Origin: Chitinophagaceae bacterium
GTDB taxonomy: Bacteria; Bacteroidota; Bacteroidia; Chitinophagales; Chitinophagaceae
Length of the DNA stretch: 64,000 nt
Direction of reading: 5' to 3'
Assembly: GCA_019638625.1 (NCBI GenBank)
Contig: JAHBTK010000002.1
Coordinates: forward strand, 744,001-808,000
Notes under the pieces: model-generated
What the model saw: the letters and a program-made list of their open reading frames with translations, nothing else
The model's database searches: none
What the model was told of the DNA's origin: nothing
In this document: positions 59,180-64,000 of the stretch, piece by piece
Numbering within the stretch: position 1 is the stretch's first letter
Layout of the letters: every line of letters starts with the position of its first letter
Program-made: the position numbers and the translations under genes

Positions 59180-59400
59180 AACATGTATAAACTGGCGGCA
59201 GAAGTAGATCAGGAAATTACGTGCCTGTTTACTAAATGCGGAAAATATTTAATGAAGGAAAAGCGCTTTGAGATAGTTTGACATCGCATCGAACGTCGGA
59301 TGTTTGTCTCTTATCAATCTATAGGATAGGGAACTGCACACAACAAAAAATTTAGAATTTCTTTAGAATTGAGGTGTTTTTTTACCTCGCCTGATATTAC

Positions 59401-60336
59401 ATGCTCAATGGCTGCTATTCAAAAAGGCAGGAACATATCGGAATGAAAGCAAGACCAACCCTTGATGGAAAAAGAAAGGAAACCAATATCATATCAACAC
59501 CCCTGTGCTCCATTTCTTTTCACAAGGGAACAGGTTCCTTTTCAATTCATTGCCAATACCGGAAAAATTTTCCCATTGCACTTATTATGGTCAGCAGGGG
59601 GTTTGCTATCTCGGTTAAAGCAAGCGCTGCAGCTTCCGGGCCGATACACACGAACAGGTGCCGGCTTTTCTTTGAAAAAGGGCTGCGTCCGGGATTTTCA
59701 TATAAAGGGACGGAGAAATGGGAGTTTTTTGAGATAAGAATATCTCCTTTATTACTGAAAGAACTGCCGGCTTCTATATGCCCTGCATGGGACAGCTTTA
59801 TGAAGAAGCTTGAAAAAAATAAAGCAACCGTCCTTTCGGAGTCAGATGTGTTTTACAGAAATGATGTTAAGGATATCACGTATTCCCTCCTGCAGGATAA
59901 AATTGCTGAGCCTGTACTCCGCGAAAAATACTTTGATCTGAAGGTACAGGAAATTTTATTGCATGTGGTGAATGAATTGTTGTCGCCCACACAAACAGAC
60001 CCGGAGATTACCGACAGGGAGCATATGCTGGCTTTGAAAATAAAGCGGGTGCTTGACAGTGCGCAAACAAGCAGGGACTTCACCATTCAATACTTAAGTG
60101 AGGTTTTGGATATCAATGAAACAACTTTAAAAAAATCCTTTAAAAAAGTAACCGGGATGTCTATCTACCGGTATTATTTACACAAACAAATGACGCTTGC
60201 ACAGAGATTATTGAATGAAGGCTGCCCGGTGACCGATGTAGCGCTTAAAGTGGGCTATAGTACCGCGGGGCATTTTTCCCATCAGTTCAAAAAATATTTC
60301 GGCACAAATCCCAAGAATTTCAAAAAGAGACTTTGA
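59401..60336 (+). CDS. AraC family transcriptional regulator
   Basis: A 311-residue regulator (or 297 from the ATG at 59443). The N-terminal part (about residues 20-180) is a ligand-binding-like region of unknown specificity. The C-terminal 100 residues form the AraC DNA-binding domain with two helix-turn-helices (FTIQYLSEVLDINETTLKKSFKKVTGMS near residue 222 and VTDVALKVGYSTAGHFSHQFKKYFG near residue 277, positions). Likely controls the outer-membrane protein gene downstream. Two short direct repeats TTTAGAATT lie just upstream (59351-59372). Confidence 0.85.
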   Translation: MLNGCYSKRQEHIGMKARPTLDGKRKETNIISTPLCSISFHKGTGSFSIHCQYRKNFPIALIMVSRGFAISVKASAAASGPIHTNRCRLFFEKGLRPGFSYKGTEKWEFFEIRISPLLLKELPASICPAWDSFMKKLEKNKATVLSESDVFYRNDVKDITYSLLQDKIAEPVLREKYFDLKVQEILLHVVNELLSPTQTDPEITDREHMLALKIKRVLDSAQTSRDFTIQYLSEVLDINETTLKKSFKKVTGMSIYRYYLHKQMTLAQRLLNEGCPVTDVALKVGYSTAGHFSHQFKKYFGTNPKNFKKRL

Positions 60337-60343
60337 GAAATCT

Positions 60344-60589
60344 TTACTGATCCTTACCGGCTGCGACGATAAGGCAGCAACCCGGTATACTCCCGGTGCT
60401 TACGCCGCCCACCGGCAGCAAGGTATCCCTCCCCTCTTGTGAAATATATATTTTAACAGGAACAGCGTATAACTTTAAAATTTCTTCAGAATCAGGTCTC
60501 AATTTTGCCTTGAAAAATAAAACATCACCAGGATATAAGCCACCACTTTTATTTGCAGTCGCCTGTTTTACAATGCAGGATTCCTGCAA
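60344..60589 (-). pseudogene. Possible remnant of an MG2-like (macroglobulin-type) protein
   Basis: A short frame with no ATG start (TTG at 60589, in-frame TAA upstream). GGLYPGDVLFFKAKLRPDSE near residue 21 resembles the start of MG2 domains in Bacteroidota extracellular proteins (xxPGDxxxFKA). No flanking domain is present, so it is probably a fragment. It lies between the AraC and the outer-membrane protein genes, antisense to both. Confidence 0.3.
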
Positions 60590-60677
60590 AAAACCGGCTT
60601 ATTCAATGTAACTCACTGCACGGAGAAATATTTACGAAACTAAATTGTTGGCCCTGCCTGGCAATGGACTGAAAATA

Positions 60678-63101
60678 ATGAACAGACACATGAATACAAT
60701 AAAGACTATGCTTTCCCTGTTTTTGACGATCGTGTCTCCCTTTGCTATTGCTCAAATCACCACTGTAACTGTTTCGGGCACCGTAAAAGGAAAATCTGAT
60801 AAGTCAGTTGTCGCTTACGCAAGTGTGGCGGTTAAAAATGCAAAGGACAGTGCATTCATCCAGGGTACCATTACAAATGAAGAAGGAAGATTCTCAATTG
60901 CAGGTATTCATCCGGGCAATTATCTTTTGGAAGTATCCATTACCGGGTACGAAAGTAAAGAGCAGTCCTTATTTGTCGGGAGCCTTTCCCCGTTTTTGGA
61001 TATTCCCGTAATTGAGCTGGAAGAAGAAGCAACAACCTTGCAGGGAGTGATCATCACGGCAAAGCCGGGCGACGTAAATAGTAAGCTGGATAAGAAAACC
61101 TACTCTCTTTCCGACAATGTCAGCCAGCGTGGAGGTTCTGTATTACAAAGTATCCAGAACCTGCCCGGCGTTACTGTGCAGGATGGAAAAGTGCAATTGC
61201 GGGGTAATGACAAGGTAACCATATTAATAGATGGTAAACAAACCGCGTTAACGGGTTTCGGCAGCCAAACCGGTTTGGACAATATTCCCGCATCGGCCAT
61301 TGATAAAATTGAGATCATCAATAACCCGTCTTCAAAATATGATGCCAACGGCAATGCGGGTATCATCAACATCATCATGAAGAAAAACAGGCAAAGCGGC
61401 TTTAATGGTAAAGCCGGGTTTTCCACCGGGCTGGGCGCTCTGTGGGTAAGAAAAGAGAACCTGCCAACCATACGTCCGCAATATACGTTCACCCCCAAGA
61501 TCAACCCTTCGCTCTCGCTCAATTACAGGAAGGATAAAGTAAATATTTTTCTGGAGGCGGATAATTTATATACACAGACGCTGAACAAAAATGAATATGT
61601 AACGCGTGTGTATGACGATGGTTCAGTCATTAAGTCGCAGTTGAAAAGGAACAGGAATACCAATTTTCTTACAACAAAAGCAGGCGTTGACTGGAATATG
61701 AATGAGCAAAATATATTAACCGTGTCCGGCCTGTTTGGAAGTGAAAAGATCATCGACCGGGGCGACCAGCCGTTTTTTAACGGGGAGCTGACGCACCGGC
61801 AACGACTCTGGCAGTTTTTTGAGGACGAATTGAAAACAACCGTGATGGCAACTGCTGCTTACCAGTATAAGTTTAAAGAGCCCGGGCATTTGCTGAACGC
61901 CGGCTTCAATTATACGTTTCACCGGGAAGATGAAAAATATTTTTATGACAACTACTTGCCATCCTCACAAGGTACAGACGCTTTTAAATTAATATCTGAT
62001 GAACAGGTGTATGATTTCAATATAGACTATATCCGGCCTTTAAAATATGGTAAAATTGAAACAGGTATAAAATTGCGCAACAGGAGCATACCTACCGACA
62101 TGTTCTTTATTCCGGGGGCTAATTCTGTTTTAGATACCGACGCCGGGGGCTGGGCCACTTATAAGGAACTGATACCTGCACTGTATGGCAACTATGTTCT
62201 TGAAAATGAAAAATGGGAAGCGGAGCTGGGTTTGCGTGTAGAGCATGTAAAGATACAGTATGATGTAAACCCCGATCACAGCACCTACAAAAGCGACGGC
62301 TACAATTATACGCAGCCCTTTCCCAACCTGAGGCTGGCTTACAAGCTGAACGACAACAACAGGCTTTCGGCATTCTTTAACCGGAGGGTGGACCGTCCGA
62401 ATGAAGTGGATATCCGCATTTTCCCGAAATATGATGATGCGGAAATTATAAAAGTAGGCAACCCCGCCTTGCGCCCACAGTTTACGAACAGCGTTGAACT
62501 GGGATATAAGCACAATTTTAGCGCCGGCTATTTATATGCCGCAGTGTATCACCGCTTCGCGGATGGCACCATCACCAGAATTTCAAGCATCGTTCCGGGA
62601 AGCACACTGGTATATGCCATATTTCAAAACGCGGGCAAAAGCTACAACACCGGTTTGGAAGCTATCTGGAGCCGGAAAGTATCTGACGGCTACTCCTTCA
62701 ATATCAATGGTAATATTTACAAAAACCAGATCAATGCTTTCACGGTGGAAAATTTATACCCGCAGCGAAATACTTTTTCCGCAGGAAAACAAACGGCAAT
62801 TTCGGGTAATCTGAAGCTGAACAATACTTTCCGTCTCGCAAAGGATTGGGACGCACAATTGACAGCCGTTTATTTAGCGCCTGACATTATTCCGCAGGGG
62901 AAAATTTTATCGAGGTTTTCAATAGACGCCGGCTTGAAGAAAGCCCTCCGGAAAGGCAAGGGTGAGATATTCTTCAATGCCACTGACCTGCTGAATACGA
63001 TGGTCATTAGAAGGAAGATAGACGGAATGGGATTCTATTATACCAGCGATGATTATTATGAAACACAGGTGATAAGGTTGGGATATAGCTACAAATTTTA
63101 A
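60678..63101 (+). CDS. Outer-membrane beta-barrel family protein (OMP_b-brl_3, TonB receptor-like)
   Basis: An 807-residue exported protein (start at 60678 or 60690). Signal peptide LSLFLTIVSPFAIAQ, then a carboxypeptidase-like domain (residues 30-115), a plug-like region with SVLQSIQNLPGVTVQDGKVQLRGNDKVTILIDGK near residue 155 (position), and a large beta-barrel to the C-terminus, ending in aromatic-rich QVIRLGYSYKF. Matches the OMP_b-brl_3 family of Bacteroidota outer-membrane proteins. Substrate not known; expression probably under the AraC gene upstream. Confidence 0.85.
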   Translation: MNRHMNTIKTMLSLFLTIVSPFAIAQITTVTVSGTVKGKSDKSVVAYASVAVKNAKDSAFIQGTITNEEGRFSIAGIHPGNYLLEVSITGYESKEQSLFVGSLSPFLDIPVIELEEEATTLQGVIITAKPGDVNSKLDKKTYSLSDNVSQRGGSVLQSIQNLPGVTVQDGKVQLRGNDKVTILIDGKQTALTGFGSQTGLDNIPASAIDKIEIINNPSSKYDANGNAGIINIIMKKNRQSGFNGKAGFSTGLGALWVRKENLPTIRPQYTFTPKINPSLSLNYRKDKVNIFLEADNLYTQTLNKNEYVTRVYDDGSVIKSQLKRNRNTNFLTTKAGVDWNMNEQNILTVSGLFGSEKIIDRGDQPFFNGELTHRQRLWQFFEDELKTTVMATAAYQYKFKEPGHLLNAGFNYTFHREDEKYFYDNYLPSSQGTDAFKLISDEQVYDFNIDYIRPLKYGKIETGIKLRNRSIPTDMFFIPGANSVLDTDAGGWATYKELIPALYGNYVLENEKWEAELGLRVEHVKIQYDVNPDHSTYKSDGYNYTQPFPNLRLAYKLNDNNRLSAFFNRRVDRPNEVDIRIFPKYDDAEIIKVGNPALRPQFTNSVELGYKHNFSAGYLYAAVYHRFADGTITRISSIVPGSTLVYAIFQNAGKSYNTGLEAIWSRKVSDGYSFNINGNIYKNQINAFTVENLYPQRNTFSAGKQTAISGNLKLNNTFRLAKDWDAQLTAVYLAPDIIPQGKILSRFSIDAGLKKALRKGKGEIFFNATDLLNTMVIRRKIDGMGFYYTSDDYYETQVIRLGYSYKF

Positions 63102-63182
63102 TCAGTCTTTTATTCACCGGCAAGAGCAAAACAGGAACTGGGGTATCGGGCTGGCAAAAAAATTTTAAAAACCATTTGAATA

Positions 63183-63599
63183 ATGTGGTTCTATTACGCT
63201 TTATTATCGGCTTTCTTTGCCGCGCTTACAGCCATTTTTGCAAAGATTGGCGTAGCCAGTATCAGTTCCAATCTTGCTACAGGCATCAGGACTGTTGTAA
63301 TTTTTATAATGATATGGAGTATTGTACTGGTAAAGAACGAAGTAAAAGACATCAGCTCATTGACAAAACAAAATATCATATTCCTCATTTTGTCGGGGTT
63401 GGCAACCGGGTTGTCATGGTTGTTTTATTTTAAGGCGCTGCAATCCGGAAAGGTATCCCAGGTGGCGCCGGTAGATAAATTGAGTGTGGCTATTGTCCTC
63501 ATTTTATCAGTGATATTCTTAAAAGAGGCGCTGACATTAAAAACTGCCATCGGCGCAGGGCTGATAATCATCGGTACGATCATTTTAGCCATAAAATAG
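63183..63599 (+). CDS. Small EamA/DMT family transporter (138 aa)
   Basis: A single-repeat drug/metabolite transporter with about five helices. YALLSAFFAALTAIFAKIGV near residue 4 and GLSWLFYFKALQSGKVSQVAPVDKLSV near residue 78 (positions) are typical EamA. Half-size transporters of this kind work as dimers. Ends in an Ile-rich helix. It resembles the broken fragment at 57196. Confidence 0.85.
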   Translation: MWFYYALLSAFFAALTAIFAKIGVASISSNLATGIRTVVIFIMIWSIVLVKNEVKDISSLTKQNIIFLILSGLATGLSWLFYFKALQSGKVSQVAPVDKLSVAIVLILSVIFLKEALTLKTAIGAGLIIIGTIILAIK

Positions 63600-63676
63600 C
63601 AGCGCGGGAGCAATTGTCGCGAACGGGGATTGCTGCAGATACAAAGTAATTGCACGCAGAGCCGGGTTCTCCAGAA

Positions 63677-64000
63677 TTAGAAAATGATGGAAAAGCTATG
63701 ATGACCTTCCCGGTATTCGTATGCAACCTTCCAGTTGTTGAGCTGGCAGATCCGGTACACGATGGAAAGACCCAGTCCGGTAGCCTGGATGTTTTGCGGG
63801 CTTTTCCTGAACCGCTGAAAGAGAAAGTCTTCGGGAAAATCCAAAGGAGCGCCCGGATTGGTGATCCGGAATTTGTTGCCTGATAAAAAAATGTTGATAT
63901 TATTGCCGGGTGCAGTATATCGTATGGCGTTTGACAGCAGGTTTGATAGCATTACCTCAGTAAGAAAGAGGTTTGCATGTATATGCACAGGGGCTATATT
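63677..64000 (-). CDS. Sensor histidine kinase, C-terminal part (cut by window edge)
   Basis: The 107 visible residues form an HATPase domain: MLSNLLSNAIRYTAPG near residue 16 (N box), ITNPGAP (D box position, here GAP), FQRF(R) F-box and GLGLSIVYRICQLNN near residue 71 (G box). The frame continues beyond 64000, so the upstream dimerisation/sensor parts are outside the window. Partner regulator unknown. Confidence 0.85.
   Translation of the reverse strand, partial: NIAPVHIHANLFLTEVMLSNLLSNAIRYTAPGNNINIFLSGNKFRITNPGAPLDFPEDFLFQRFRKSPQNIQATGLGLSIVYRICQLNNWKVAYEYREGHHSFSIIF

Overview
The window is a chromosomal stretch of a Bacteroidota bacterium, most likely family Chitinophagaceae. The basis is: repeated Bacteroidota-type -7 boxes (TAnnTTTG) just upstream of genes, tRNAs without an encoded CCA, a yceD-rpmF-plsX operon, OMP_b-brl_3 and PVC-type cytochrome genes, DUF983, DUF177 and MerC proteins of Bacteroidota style, and NarL-type two-component systems. 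No rRNA, CRISPR array, insertion sequence or prophage was seen. Most of the window is ordinary core genome with several accessory patches.

Layout. 1-9.7 kb: plsX (cut by the window edge), rpmF and a DUF177 gene; a MurC-like Mur ligase; an MFS nucleoside-type transporter and an oxidoreductase; trmN6; a Crp/Fnr regulator; and a methyltransferase overlapping a SulP transporter. 9.8-12.2 kb: a class II Fic protein behind a repeated operator array, and an overlapping HipA-like kinase/DUF3037 pair. 12.2-20.3 kb: a PVC-type heme dehydrogenase with a sugar isomerase, an M90 peptidase, a secreted metallo-beta-lactamase-fold protein, two very small genes and a glycosyltransferase. 20.4-29.3 kb: kdsB, a fatty acid hydroxylase-family protein, tRNA-Phe with a partial copy beside it, an L,D-transpeptidase-like protein, priA, DUF983, murF and a class IV aminotransferase. 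29.3-34.2 kb: three NarL-type response regulators, one sensor kinase and a seven-helix membrane protein around a long intergenic region carrying a repeated 10-bp motif. 34.3-43.3 kb: RidA, GntP, MerC with a palindromic operator, SCO, a nucleotidyltransferase pair, idi, a SixA-like phosphatase, purF and yifB. 43.4-52.4 kb: an ATPase remnant, a tandem esterase with a hexuronate-type transporter, a GT2, an inositol-monophosphatase-family gene, thiL and an S41 peptidase. 52.5-57 kb: tRNA-Ser, tfoX and a lipid A modification group (PAP2 phosphatase, phosphoethanolamine transferase, LmtA-like methyltransferase), part of it clearly AT-rich. 57-64 kb: gene fragments, a degenerate Fic protein with palindromic operators, an AraC regulator, an outer-membrane beta-barrel protein, a small EamA transporter and the end of a histidine kinase.

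Functional themes. Envelope building and modification is spread throughout (plsX, MurC-like, murF, kdsB, L,D-transpeptidase, lipid A genes, glycosyltransferases). The most interesting parts are the two Fic genes, each with its own repeated-site promoter, one of them lacking the catalytic motif residues; the seven-helix protein/kinase/regulator set, which looks like a split sensor; and the lipid A modification group. Several TAnnTTTG boxes sit only 3-5 nt from start codons, suggesting leaderless mRNAs. No clearly new multi-gene defence or biosynthetic system could be proven by reading alone.
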